In this document: one piece after another, positions 26,159 to 34,413 of the stretch
Layout: every line of letters begins with the position of its first letter
Position numbering within the stretch: the first letter of the stretch is position 1
From: Leptolinea sp964420995
GTDB taxonomy: Bacteria; Chloroflexota; Anaerolineae; Anaerolineales; Anaerolineaceae
Length of the DNA stretch: 64,000 nt
Direction: 5' to 3'
Assembly: GCA_964420995.1 (NCBI GenBank)
Contig: CAYQUX010000008.1
Location: 1 to 64,000 of the forward strand
Translations under genes and position numbers: made by a program
The notes under the pieces: generated by a model
Database searches by the model: none
What the model was told of the DNA's origin: nothing
Seen by the model: only the letters and a program-made list of their open reading frames with translations

Positions 26159-26303
26159 CCAGATTCTTTTGAATATGCTATATTGAAAGAAGACCATAAA
26201 CCTACATAGAAGACTCAATTACCGTTAGCTTCATTGGTAAATTGGTATAAACTGTATGATGGTGTTGTTATATATTCTGGGTTGGTTTCAATCCATAAAA
26301 GCC

Positions 26304-26427
26304 GCCCAACAAGGCATTGCACCGGGCTGCCTAACGCTCTATTTTTGAAAGGTTACGCGCCCACGAAAAAGCTTTTGATTGGGGTGGGTTTTGCTGACCC
26401 GGCAGCCAGTGAAAGCCGGCGTTAGAT
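26304..26427 (+). repeat. attC-like structure 2
   Basis: GCCCAAC (26304-26310, RYYYAAC) and GTTAGAT (26421-26427, GTTRRRY) form the outer boxes. GCACCGGGCTGCC and GGCAGCCAGTG form the inner arms with an extrahelical base. 124 bp, the same length as structure 1. It is positioned 3' of the membrane protein gene in the same orientation. No integrase gene is in the window. The upstream part of the gap (26159-26303) shows no feature. Confidence 0.55.
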
Positions 26428-26458
26428 TGAAACTCTCACATCTATTGTGCGGATCAAG

Positions 26459-26505
26459 TCGGATGTACGGGTATAAGTTTAGACCGATGATTCAGGGGGT
26501 AAGTT
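26459..26505 (+). repeat. Intergenic repeat copy R9 (tail only)
   Basis: Only the 3' end of the family: codons YGYKFRPMIQGV from 26466, starting 32 bp after the attC-like site. It is followed by a terminator nearly identical to the one after R0 and by a consensus promoter. The remaining gap to 26793 has no gene. Confidence 0.6.
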
Positions 26506-26519
26506 TTTTCAATTACGAA

Positions 26520-26547
26520 CGCCTTCCAGTGATGGAGGGTGTTTTTT
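26520..26547 (+). terminator. Rho-independent terminator after R9
   Basis: CGCCTTCC (26520-26527) pairs with GGAGGGTG (26534-26541), 6-nt loop, six T. Confidence 0.75.
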
Positions 26548-26548
26548 G

Positions 26549-26576
26549 TTGACGTGATTCGAGGATTGTTTATAAT
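26549..26576 (+). promoter_or_regulatory. Sigma-70-type promoter after R9
   Basis: TTGACG (26549-26554), 16-bp spacer, TATAAT (26571-26576), overlapping the end of the terminator T-run. The first downstream gene is at 26794, giving a leader of about 210 nt. Confidence 0.65.
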
Positions 26577-26793
26577 GATTGACAGAGGCAGATAATGGTT
26601 CTCACTCTGGTCGTTGACTCGATCAAATGTTAATATTTTTCTATCCTTACCCACACGCCGATATCGCAAGTCGTTAGGTTGATAGTTATAGAATTGTCGA
26701 TCGAATTGAAAGTGTTTTTTAGCAAGACTAATTAAACGTTCATCGAAGTATGTTAATGAGATAAAAAATCGCAATATCTTTATTGGAGTAAAC

Positions 26794-27156
26794 ATGACTA
26801 TCGATCTTGAACTCAAAGTCGAAAAGGATATATTGCTTGTAACAGCAAAAGGCCGGGATGACGACTTAAAACAGGTTCAAGAATATGGGCTTGCAGTCCT
26901 GGCAGAAGCAAAAGTGAATAATAGCAATAAAATTATCTGTGATGAAACAGAGTTGGAATATTCTTTAAGCACTCTTAATACCTTTAATTTGGCAGAATCA
27001 TTATCTAAAGTGATTCCATATGCAGTGAAAGTAGCAATCGTATGCAACCCATATCAATTTACCGATGCAAGTTTTTGGGAAACAGTGGCAGTAAATCGTG
27101 GAGCTCAAGTACGGGTTTTTAAAGATATGGTTAGTGCAGAAAAATGGATTAAATAG
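26794..27156 (+). CDS. STAS/SpoIIAA-like protein
   Basis: 120 aa, TTGGAG upstream. Alternating strands and helices with the SpoIIAA-like layout: DLELKVEKDILLVTAKG, KIICDETELEY, AVKVAIVCNPYQF and AQVRVFKDMVSAEKWI. Members of this small group are stand-alone STAS-like domains of unknown role, perhaps binding lipid or acting in partner switching. There is no obvious phosphorylatable Ser next to a conserved Asp. AT-rich. Cytosolic. Confidence 0.65.
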   Translation: MTIDLELKVEKDILLVTAKGRDDDLKQVQEYGLAVLAEAKVNNSNKIICDETELEYSLSTLNTFNLAESLSKVIPYAVKVAIVCNPYQFTDASFWETVAVNRGAQVRVFKDMVSAEKWIK

Positions 27157-27232
27157 AATGGATGAAGTTGGTAGCTATCTAATAATCGTTTTGTCAAGCT
27201 CCGGTGTTTAAATTGGTACGCTGAGTTAGCCA

Positions 27233-27330
27233 GCAGGATGTGCTCGATTTTGAGTGCATCTATGTGACTTGCACCCGGTCAGAAATCGCCACATATCGTC
27301 ATGCTAGTTTGAAATTTAAAAAACATACCG
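27233..27330 (+). repeat. Intergenic repeat copy R10 (5' part)
   Basis: GGATGTGCTCGATTTTGAGT begins the family hairpin; it reads DVLDFECIYVTCTRSE and then diverges. It lies 77 bp after the STAS-like gene and about 45 bp before the VOC gene fragment. Confidence 0.55.
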
Positions 27331-27373
27331 TTATGCTTGTTATATTATCCTCCCATGAAGGGGAATGTAAACC

Positions 27374-27563
27374 ATTCCCCTTCAGCGCATGGACAACATT
27401 CTCGTCGTGGTCGACGACCTCGAGTCAGTGAAAGCCTTCTTCATCGAACTCGGCATGGAGGTGGAAGGCGAGACGACCGTCGAGGGGCCAATAGAGTGGA
27501 CCGTCTCATCGGCCTGCAGAATGCCCGCTCCACCATCGCGATGCTGTGCACCCCGGACGGGGA
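27374..27563 (+). pseudogene. 5' fragment of a VOC-family gene
   Basis: Near-identical at DNA level to the start of the intact VOC gene at 12799 (MDNILVVVDDLESVKAFF, then GMEVEGETTVEGP). The original ATG has become ATT, a small indel after EGP shifts the frame, and the match stops after the codons for TPDG. It is a duplicated or recombined 190-bp piece, not a gene. Confidence 0.8.
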
Positions 27564-27571
27564 GGCGTGCC

Positions 27572-27624
27572 CATCTCTGAAGTACCGGTTATTGTTACCG
27601 CACCGGATAACGACTTCAGAGATG
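27572..27624. other. Long hairpin at the break point of the VOC fragment
   Basis: CATCTCTGAAGT (27572-27583) and ACTTCAGAGATG (27613-27624) are perfect 12-bp inverted arms, extended by CGGTTAT/ATAACG inside. No T-run follows. It lies exactly where the VOC similarity ends and 35 bp before the methyltransferase gene. Confidence 0.7.
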
Positions 27625-27659
27625 CCTGTAAAAACAGTGTTGTTTGAGTAAAATTAGGT

Positions 27660-28262
27660 ATGGCATCGGAACACGACAGGTTTTCTTCGGATTATGATCA
27701 TAAAGTCAGGCAATATCACAGTTACCTTGCCGAGGCGCTCTTTGGCCTGTGCTACGAATTCATTAAACCGGGTGACAGGATTCTGGATGTGGGAATTGGC
27801 ACCGGACTTTCCTCGTCACTGTTTTTCAAAGCGGGCTGCCAGATGTATGGCATGGATGGTTCCCATGAAATGCTGGCCCTATGCAAAGCCAAAAAAATAG
27901 CTCACGAACTGGTTGAACAGGATATCCTGAATCTCCCATGGCCGTACGAAACCGGTTCGATGGATCATATTATCAGTTGTGGGGTATTTCACTTTTTGGG
28001 AGACCTTGAGAAGACCTTTAAGGAAATAAACCGAATTCAAAGCGCTCAGGGGTTATTCGCCTTTACCATAAAACAGCAACCCGGGCAAAATCAGGACTGT
28101 GTACAGGAAATAATCGACACCATCCCGGTGTTTACGCACAGCGTGGAATACATCAACACAATACTGGGCAAATTGCAGTATGAAATCATCAAGGATATGA
28201 CCTGCCCGGTGAGTGATTCATCCTACCGTCTACTCTGCACGCGAAAAACTTCGGACTTCTGA
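27660..28262 (+). CDS. Class I SAM-dependent methyltransferase
   Basis: 200 aa. DRILDVGIGTGLSSSLF is motif I of the Rossmann-like methyltransferase fold; MYGMDGSHEMLALCKAK gives the acidic residue of motif II; SMDHIISCGVFHFL is motif IV/post-II. It should transfer a methyl group from S-adenosylmethionine to a small molecule, not identifiable. Cytosolic. The VanZ-like gene starts 7 bp after its stop. Confidence 0.88.
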   Translation: MASEHDRFSSDYDHKVRQYHSYLAEALFGLCYEFIKPGDRILDVGIGTGLSSSLFFKAGCQMYGMDGSHEMLALCKAKKIAHELVEQDILNLPWPYETGSMDHIISCGVFHFLGDLEKTFKEINRIQSAQGLFAFTIKQQPGQNQDCVQEIIDTIPVFTHSVEYINTILGKLQYEIIKDMTCPVSDSSYRLLCTRKTSDF

Positions 28263-28269
28263 CGATTTA

Positions 28270-28878
28270 ATGGTACGCATGAATTTTGATCTTTTGATTG
28301 TTTTGCTCTTTGGCCTGATCTGGTTGGGCCTCGTCCTGTTCCTGCGCTCGAAGAAAAGCCGCGTCTGGCTGTTCTTCTTCACGATATTCTACGTCTACAT
28401 TTTTAAGGTTCTGGATTACACCCTGTTCCAATATCAAGCCCTCATTCTTCTAAAACTGTTCAATCCAAACCTGATCCTGAACGGACAGGTTGCCGGGAAA
28501 GAATTGAACCTTATTCCGCTGATCACACTCACTTCGCAGGACGTGAAAACCTCGCTTGAAAACATCCTGCTGATGCTGCCGTTTGGCTTCGGATTGCCGT
28601 TTATTACGAAGTGTCGCATGAAGAAGGTAGTTTTGCTAGGCGCTCTCTTCAGTATCTTGATCGAGTGTATGCAATTCATCTCCGGATACCTGGCTCATAT
28701 CACCTTCCGGGTGGTAGACGTCAATGATGTGATATTCAATACATTGGGCACCGCCGTCGGCTTCCTGGTGTTTCTGGGCTTCGCGTATCTCTACCGCCGT
28801 TTGTCCTCCCATCGGGAGCTGTCAGCCAATCCGATTCTGCGTTATGTCACAGAGCGAGCGCAGGTCAATAAAGAGTAG
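28270..28878 (+). CDS. VanZ-family membrane protein
   Basis: 202 aa from ATG 28270. Multi-pass protein with the VanZ pattern: GKELNLIPLITLT before the second helix, ENILLMLPFGFGLPF, SILIECMQFISG and VVDVNDVIFNTLGTAVGFLV. VanZ confers low-level teicoplanin resistance in enterococci; most homologues are of unknown function. Close spacing to the methyltransferase suggests co-transcription. Confidence 0.88.
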   Translation: MVRMNFDLLIVLLFGLIWLGLVLFLRSKKSRVWLFFFTIFYVYIFKVLDYTLFQYQALILLKLFNPNLILNGQVAGKELNLIPLITLTSQDVKTSLENILLMLPFGFGLPFITKCRMKKVVLLGALFSILIECMQFISGYLAHITFRVVDVNDVIFNTLGTAVGFLVFLGFAYLYRRLSSHRELSANPILRYVTERAQVNKE

Positions 28879-29022
28879 GATGTTTCCTCTTGCTCATCCC
28901 CTTATTTCGAGGAGGAGCGCAATAGACAAACGGGTAAAAAAATCTGGTATCATCATGTATGTCAGAACATAGGTACATTGTACATTTGATTAACCGTTCC
29001 ATTCAGGTTTCAGGAGGAAAAA

Positions 29023-29979
29023 ATGAAGATCGTAAAACTTGGCCGCCAGGGGCTGCAGGTTCCTGCCGTTGGACTTGGCTGCATGGGTATGTCGGAGTTT
29101 TATGGACAATCGGATGATACCGAAAACCTGAAACTGCTCGATGAAGCGTTGGAAATCGGCTGTAATTTTTGGGATACATCGGACATGTACGGCTCGTTTA
29201 CCAATGAAGAATTGCTGGGAAAAGCGCTGCAGAATCGCCGCGAAAAAGTCATTCTCGCCACCAAGTTTGGCGTAAAACGCGGACGTGATGGTTCATGGCT
29301 CGGCATAAGCGGCTCACCGGAATATGTGACTGCCTGCTGTGATGCATCTCTGAAGCGCCTGAAAACAGATCATATTGACCTGTACTACCAGCACCGGCCT
29401 GATCCCAACGTCCCGATTGAGGATACGATCGGCGCAATGGCGAGACTGGTCGAGGCAGGCAAGATCCGCTACCTGGGCCTGTCGGAAGCTTCCAAGGAAG
29501 AACTGGATAGAGCACACCATACCCATCCAATTTCCGCGCTGCAGACGGAACTCTCGCTCTGGTCACGGGATGTTGAAAAGGAAATCTTGCCCAAAGCACG
29601 CGAACTCGGCATTGGTTTTGTTGCCTACAGTCCTCTGGGCCGCGGATTCTTAACAGGCGCGATTAAAAAGCGTAATGACCTCAAACAAGATGATTGGCGG
29701 TTGAGCACTCCGCGTTTCAGCGAAGAAGCCATTGCGAACAACCAGCAACTTGTCGAAAAAGTGGAAGAAATTGCGTCCAAAAAAGGCGTCACACCCTCAC
29801 AGGTAGCCCTGGTCTGGGTATTGTCTCAGGGGGATGATATTGCCTCCATCCCGGGAACGCGCCATTCCAAATACTTGCGGTTAAATTGGGCGGCTCAGGA
29901 CGTTGTTTTAAGCGAACAGGAGAAAGCAGAACTAAATTCATTCTCACGGAATTTCAGGGTCGTGGGCGAACGCTATTGA
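29023..29979 (+). CDS. Aldo/keto reductase
   Basis: 318 aa with AGGAGG upstream. The TIM-barrel AKR tetrad is visible: Asp in WDTSDMYGSFTNEELLG, Tyr in the same motif, Lys in VILATKFG and His in DLYYQHRPDP. The NADPH-binding end (IPGTRHSKYLRLN) is present. Closest in style to the YghZ/PLP-free AKR13-type reductases that reduce aldehydes with NADPH. Cytosolic, stands alone. The following 300 bp to 30284 show no feature. Confidence 0.93.
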   Translation: MKIVKLGRQGLQVPAVGLGCMGMSEFYGQSDDTENLKLLDEALEIGCNFWDTSDMYGSFTNEELLGKALQNRREKVILATKFGVKRGRDGSWLGISGSPEYVTACCDASLKRLKTDHIDLYYQHRPDPNVPIEDTIGAMARLVEAGKIRYLGLSEASKEELDRAHHTHPISALQTELSLWSRDVEKEILPKARELGIGFVAYSPLGRGFLTGAIKKRNDLKQDDWRLSTPRFSEEAIANNQQLVEKVEEIASKKGVTPSQVALVWVLSQGDDIASIPGTRHSKYLRLNWAAQDVVLSEQEKAELNSFSRNFRVVGERY

Positions 29980-30284
29980 GGACGGTCCCGCAGACAGGCT
30001 CCGGTGATTCACCCGGTCAGTGCGTGGAAAAGATAGACGAATTGTTGCCTGAACAGGTTGATGGATAAGCTGCGTAAAACCATCCGATGGAGAAGGCCAT
30101 GTGGAAACAAGAATGTTATTCGCATGTACAATCCAATCCAGACGCGAGTCGCTCACCGCTCCATCGTACGCTTCAGACCAGAGATATCAACGCGAGTAAA
30201 GGTTCTTATATTTCTTTTTCCAAATTCAAGCAGATAATATATCCTTAATAGACCGATCAAGAATTTGGAAGGACATTGATTTCA

Positions 30285-31199
30285 ATGGAAAAGACTTCAT
30301 TCTATATCTTCCTATATATATTGTTGGTTTTATTCTCCGTTTTATATGCCACAGGATGTTCATCGCCGATTCAATCATCCCCACCAGCTTCTCCCCCTGC
30401 CATCATACCTACCAAAATCATGACCATGACTATTGCTCCAACTGCCATAAACACTCTCCTGCCCACATCAACCGCCACGCCTACAACTTTACCAACAGCA
30501 ACTCGAAATCCATCGATTCCCGAAAGAATCCCTGAAAATGGGGATCATATGAAAGCATGGGGTTGGGAAGGGTTACAGATCTGGGCTAGTAATATACCTC
30601 TTGTTTCGTGTAGAAATGGCCGGGGAACTGATTTTGTTTGTGGAGACAATCCTGATATAAATATCTTTTTTTGGGATTCCGAAAATCCTTGGTACTTTGC
30701 CGGGCAGGCTTCAATTGGGAAAATGCAAACATTCTCGTTTATATTTGATACAAAGTATAAAAATATTGTGATCACAGCAAACAATCAAAAGACATTTGCC
30801 ATTGATAGTATTGTAGGGTTACTGGAAAATGGTCAAGAGATTCCGTTTGGTTATGCCTTGGGGAAAGACAACTTAACGCTTGTCCCCAATCAATTGTATT
30901 GGGATACACCAAATACACCTATAGATATTGAATTCTTTCTTTCAAATGAAAAGAAAAACATCCACCCGGCCAGTATAGTAGATTGCGGTATTGTTGGAAA
31001 AGAACCGGATAATAATGTTTCTATCGTAAGACCTGGTGCGGGTGGTGAAGATGGAACTGGTGATGTAATTCTATTCAGATTGATAAGTGACCCGGATATT
31101 ACAGGTGGTTTCAGAGGTGAACAGGCATATGACCTTAAGGGAGTTGAGATCACATTTGGGGAAATTGAACCTGAGCAAAAGCATTGTCCAATGCAATAG
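30285..31199 (+). CDS. Lipoprotein of unknown function
   Basis: 304 aa from ATG 30285 (GGAAGG upstream). Signal peptide with lipobox YATGC, then a Pro/Thr/Ser-rich linker to about residue 85, typical of Chloroflexota lipoproteins. The globular part (WGWEGLQIWASNIPLVSCRN ... GIVGKEPDNNVSIVRPGAGG) holds several aromatic strands and two Cys pairs, suggesting a beta-sandwich. No family recognised. Probably attached to the outer face of the membrane. Confidence 0.75.
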   Translation: MEKTSFYIFLYILLVLFSVLYATGCSSPIQSSPPASPPAIIPTKIMTMTIAPTAINTLLPTSTATPTTLPTATRNPSIPERIPENGDHMKAWGWEGLQIWASNIPLVSCRNGRGTDFVCGDNPDINIFFWDSENPWYFAGQASIGKMQTFSFIFDTKYKNIVITANNQKTFAIDSIVGLLENGQEIPFGYALGKDNLTLVPNQLYWDTPNTPIDIEFFLSNEKKNIHPASIVDCGIVGKEPDNNVSIVRPGAGGEDGTGDVILFRLISDPDITGGFRGEQAYDLKGVEITFGEIEPEQKHCPMQ

Positions 31200-31429
31200 A
31201 GAGTACCACGTTGTTGATTGGATTTCCTGAAGGAGCAGGTCAGTTAATAGGATGCCCTCGCTTGCCTGTCCCCTGTCTGAGTGTGAGCGTAACTTCTATT
31301 TTAAGCAGACTATCCACCGCTCGATTGAACATAGATCTTTTTCCATTCACATAGAATATCTCTATAATTTCTGATGTTAACTGAGTATAAAGGAGCCGAA
31401 TTGTGACCATCATCAACATTCGTTTATAA

Positions 31430-31810
31430 ATGGATCCCATGGCAATCATTGCCGCCCTGGCTTTGCATGTGACGATCGGGGCCATCTGGTACCATCTAGC
31501 CGCATCCGCCGCAGCCCGGGCAACCAGCCTGTCGGCGGCATCCGCGTATACGCATCCCTTTACGGATGGCAACCAGGCAAAACATATCCTGGGACCGGCT
31601 GCCTGCGCCGCGCTGGCTATTGAGATCAAGGCTGACAACGACCCACAGTTTGGTGATGCCAAAGTGAAATGGGCTGTTGAGCATGTCCGGCTTGAGGTCT
31701 GCGAACTTCTTATGAAGATGCCCAACCAGCCTTCGGGCAGGAACCGGTTGGAGAGGATCATGGCTGACCTTGATTCGCTTTTGCGGAAAAGGTACCGGGA
31801 CTTCCCCTGA
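31430..31810 (+). CDS. Putative immunity protein (Imm5-like), N-terminally short
   Basis: 126 aa. The core AASAAARATSLSAASAYTHP, DGNQAKHILGPAACAALAIE and DDPQ.GD..VKWAVEH match a family annotated as putative immunity protein (YTHP...Q.KHI.GPAAYAA). The usual N-terminal helical half is missing; an in-frame TAA precedes ATG 31430, and a good Shine-Dalgarno sequence (AAAGGAG) upstream instead serves a 9-codon GTG ORF in another frame. So it may be a truncated relic. No toxin gene is near. The gap 31200-31429 has no other feature. Confidence 0.55.
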   Translation: MDPMAIIAALALHVTIGAIWYHLAASAAARATSLSAASAYTHPFTDGNQAKHILGPAACAALAIEIKADNDPQFGDAKVKWAVEHVRLEVCELLMKMPNQPSGRNRLERIMADLDSLLRKRYRDFP

Positions 31811-31920
31811 CATTTGCTTCATTTCAGATGAAAAGGAGCATGCATGTGTCCCAAACAAATACGATAAAATTGAGTTAAATAAGCATTTATTCCCTGTCAG
31901 TCAGAAACTGGAGGTTGCGT

Positions 31921-32397
31921 ATGCCTGAAACTCAAAACCCGAAAAATACCGGCCATGATTCTGCCGATAACCGCATACCCCTCCAGGTGGGCGCGCTAAC
32001 CGTCGAACAGCTCACACAAATTTTCACCCACCTGCCGGTGGATATCACCTTCGTGGACGAGGGCAATGATGTGCGCTTTTACTCCGGCGGAAAACACCGC
32101 GTGTTCGAGCGCACCCCGGATATCATCGGGCGCAATGTGATGAACTGCCACTCACCGGACTCTGTGCAAATCGTCTTCAAGATCCTGGAAGATTTCCGTG
32201 CCGGAACACGAGACACGGCAGAGTTCTGGATCCAGACGAAACCCACGCCGGAACAGGCCAGTCAGATGATCCACATCCGCTATTACGCCGTACGCGACCC
32301 AAAAGGTAAATTTCTGGGCACGCTGGAAGTCACCCAGAATGTGACCGGCATCCGGGCGCTGGAGGGCGAGCGCAAGCTGCTGGACGAGGTGAAGTAG
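31921..32397 (+). CDS. PAS-domain protein (DUF438 C-terminal type)
   Basis: 158 aa from ATG 31921, with GGAGG six bases upstream. VGALTVEQLTQIFTHLPVDI, TFVDEGNDVRFYSGG, RTPDIIGRNVMNCHSPDSV and AEFWIQT...IHIRYYAVRD follow the PAS domain found at the end of DUF438 proteins. The DUF438 and hemerythrin parts are absent here. The conserved CHSPDSV loop suggests ligand or redox sensing. Cytosolic, stands alone. Confidence 0.82.
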   Translation: MPETQNPKNTGHDSADNRIPLQVGALTVEQLTQIFTHLPVDITFVDEGNDVRFYSGGKHRVFERTPDIIGRNVMNCHSPDSVQIVFKILEDFRAGTRDTAEFWIQTKPTPEQASQMIHIRYYAVRDPKGKFLGTLEVTQNVTGIRALEGERKLLDEVK

Positions 32398-32504
32398 AGA
32401 GTCTCAAAACCGAATATTTCACCAGGTATTTTCGTTTAAGTTAATATACTGGCGGTCATCGATTTTGCCGCTCATCTGGATCAGGATGCTTGAAAGGAAA
32501 ATCG

Positions 32505-33452
32505 ATGAAAGCCGTTGAATACACTAAATATGGGCCGCCCGAAGTTTTGCATTTTGTGAATATCCCCAGACCAGAACCTCGTGACAAGGAAGTTTTGGTA
32601 AAGATCCGCGCCACCACTGTAACGATCGGTGACTGCCGGATGCGTAGTTTCACGGTGCCGCGGGAATTATGGCTTCCCTCGCGTCTGTACCTGGGCGTAT
32701 TTGGTCCCCGCAGGCGCATCCTGGGCATGGAACTCGCCGGGGATGTCGAGAACATCGGTAGAAACGTGACCCGTTTCAAGCCCGGTGACGCGGTTTTCGC
32801 CTCGACCATATATGAGAACTTCGGCGGATACGCCGAATATAAATGCTTCCCGGAAAACGGCACCCTGGCACTCAAGCCGGCCAACCTTGATTACGGCGAA
32901 GCGGCTGCCTCAATAGGTGGTGGGGTTACCGCCCTGGGCTGCCTCTGGCACGCTGGCTTGAAACCCGGGAAAACCATCCTTATCTACGGCGCATCCGGCG
33001 CGGTAGGTACAAATGCCGTGCAACTGGCACATAATCTATACGGCGCGGATGTGACCGCCGTATGCAGCACAGCCAATCTGGAACTGGTGCGCTCACTCGG
33101 AGCGGATAAGGTCATCGACTACACCCGTGAAGATTTCAGCCGGCAGTCAGCCCGCTATGACGTGGTTTTCGATGCCGTGTCCCGCTTCCCGGAGGCGCAG
33201 GCACGCAAAGCTCTCAAGCAGGGCGGTGTTTATCTGAATGTGCACCGCGACGCGCATACCCCTCGCGGCATGAGCCGCCAGCAGGAATTGTCCAGGCTCA
33301 AAGAACTGCTCGAGGCAGGAACGCTTAAGCCAGTGATTGACCGTGTATACCCGTTGGAGCAGATTGTCGAAGCACACCGCTATGTGGATCAGGGACATAA
33401 AAGAGGTAATGTGGTAATCATGGTAGGAGAGGGTGTCACCGCGGTGCCGTAG
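32505..33452 (+). CDS. NAD(P)H-dependent quinone/alcohol oxidoreductase (MDR family)
   Basis: 315 aa from ATG 32505 (AAGGA upstream). Medium-chain dehydrogenase: GroES-like N-terminus (MKAVEYTKYGPPEVLHF), then the Rossmann motif ILIYGASGAVGTNAVQLAHN and HKRGNVVIMV at the C-terminus. Zinc-binding Cys/His positions of true alcohol dehydrogenases are absent, which fits the zinc-free quinone oxidoreductase group. Probably reduces an enone or quinone with NADPH. Stands alone. Confidence 0.9.
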   Translation: MKAVEYTKYGPPEVLHFVNIPRPEPRDKEVLVKIRATTVTIGDCRMRSFTVPRELWLPSRLYLGVFGPRRRILGMELAGDVENIGRNVTRFKPGDAVFASTIYENFGGYAEYKCFPENGTLALKPANLDYGEAAASIGGGVTALGCLWHAGLKPGKTILIYGASGAVGTNAVQLAHNLYGADVTAVCSTANLELVRSLGADKVIDYTREDFSRQSARYDVVFDAVSRFPEAQARKALKQGGVYLNVHRDAHTPRGMSRQQELSRLKELLEAGTLKPVIDRVYPLEQIVEAHRYVDQGHKRGNVVIMVGEGVTAVP

Positions 33453-33582
33453 TGATTTGATGAGCCGTCAGGTGTATCGCGGTGATGGACTTCTATCTGT
33501 TACCCGCAGGGTGATTTATCGGGTTTATCCCGGGGTTATACACCGCTTGACGTGATCCATTCCGCATTCCTATTATGGAAAC

Positions 33583-34143
33583 ATGGAAAAACAATCACTG
33601 TCTCCTGAACAAATTTCCACCTTGCTTGGCGTGTTGAAAACACGCTTTGATAAGAACCCCGGCCGTCACCCCGGCATCAACTGGGCGCAGGTGCAATCCC
33701 GGCTGGAAGCCAGCCCGGATAAGCTCTGGCCGCTCTGCGAGATGGAACGCACCGGCGGCGAGCCGGATGTGGTCGGCATGGACAATGCCAGCGGTAAATA
33801 CGTCTTCGTCGATTGTTCACCGGAGTCCCCTGCCGGGCTGCGCAACCTGTGTTACGACCGCGCGGCGCTGGACGCGCGCAAAGAGCATAAACCCGCGGAC
33901 AGCGCGCTGGATATGGCTGCCGCCATGGGCATCGAACTGCTGACGGAAGAACAATACAGAGATCTGCAATCGTTGGGCAAGTTCGACACGAAAACATCAA
34001 GCTGGCTGAAGACGCCGCCCGAGATCCGCAATCTCGGAGGGGCCATCTTTGGCGACCGGCGCTACGACCATGTCTTCACCTACCACAATGGCGCGGATTC
34101 GTACTACGCCGTTCGGGGGTTCCGCGGGGCGTTGAAAGTGTGA
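33583..34143 (+). CDS. DUF4256 family protein
   Basis: 186 aa, the family length. LSPEQISTLLGVLKTRFDKN, CEMERTGGEPDVVG, DCSPESPAGLRNLCYDR, EHKPADSALDMAAAMGIELL and YDHVFTYHNGADSYYAVRGF are family landmarks. Function unknown. No signal or membrane segment. A decayed copy with stop codon and an internal deletion is at 41588-41902. Confidence 0.9.
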   Translation: MEKQSLSPEQISTLLGVLKTRFDKNPGRHPGINWAQVQSRLEASPDKLWPLCEMERTGGEPDVVGMDNASGKYVFVDCSPESPAGLRNLCYDRAALDARKEHKPADSALDMAAAMGIELLTEEQYRDLQSLGKFDTKTSSWLKTPPEIRNLGGAIFGDRRYDHVFTYHNGADSYYAVRGFRGALKV

Positions 34144-34343
34144 CCTGGATTCATTTGGTTTGCGTGAACCTGTCGCGCAGCCGGCTGTATAATTGGTGCC
34201 TGCCCTGAAACCCTGCCATAACAGATTGCCATAAATAGGCTAAACTTATAGTAACGTGTGATGTGACATACATATACGCGTGGATTACTTCGCCAGGGTG
34301 GAAATCGTGTTTTGCAAGGGCACGGTTTCCATCCTGAATTCCC

Positions 34344-34374
34344 TTGACCTGGAGTAAACTCCAGGGTGTATTCT
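34344..34374 (+). promoter_or_regulatory. MerR-type promoter upstream of lar genes
   Basis: TTGACC (34344-34349) and TATTCT (34369-34374) are 19 bp apart, the over-long spacing used by MerR-family activators. The spacer region carries the dyad CCTGGAGTAAACTCCAGG (34348-34365). Such operators bind MerR regulators that twist the DNA to align -35 and -10. No merR-type gene is in the window. The larB start is 40 bp downstream. Upstream bases 34144-34343 show nothing else. Confidence 0.7.
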
Positions 34375-34413
34375 TTATGGAATATCCTGACCCTTTCAAG
34401 GTTTAACTGAATT

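Noticed and set aside
26234..26425. 63-codon open frame before and within the attC-like structure
   Set aside because: It runs through the attC-like palindrome and has no Shine-Dalgarno sequence or family.
26670..26680. Third attC-like right box (GTTAGGT) before the STAS-like gene
   Set aside because: No matching RYYYAAC box or paired inner arms within 140 bp.
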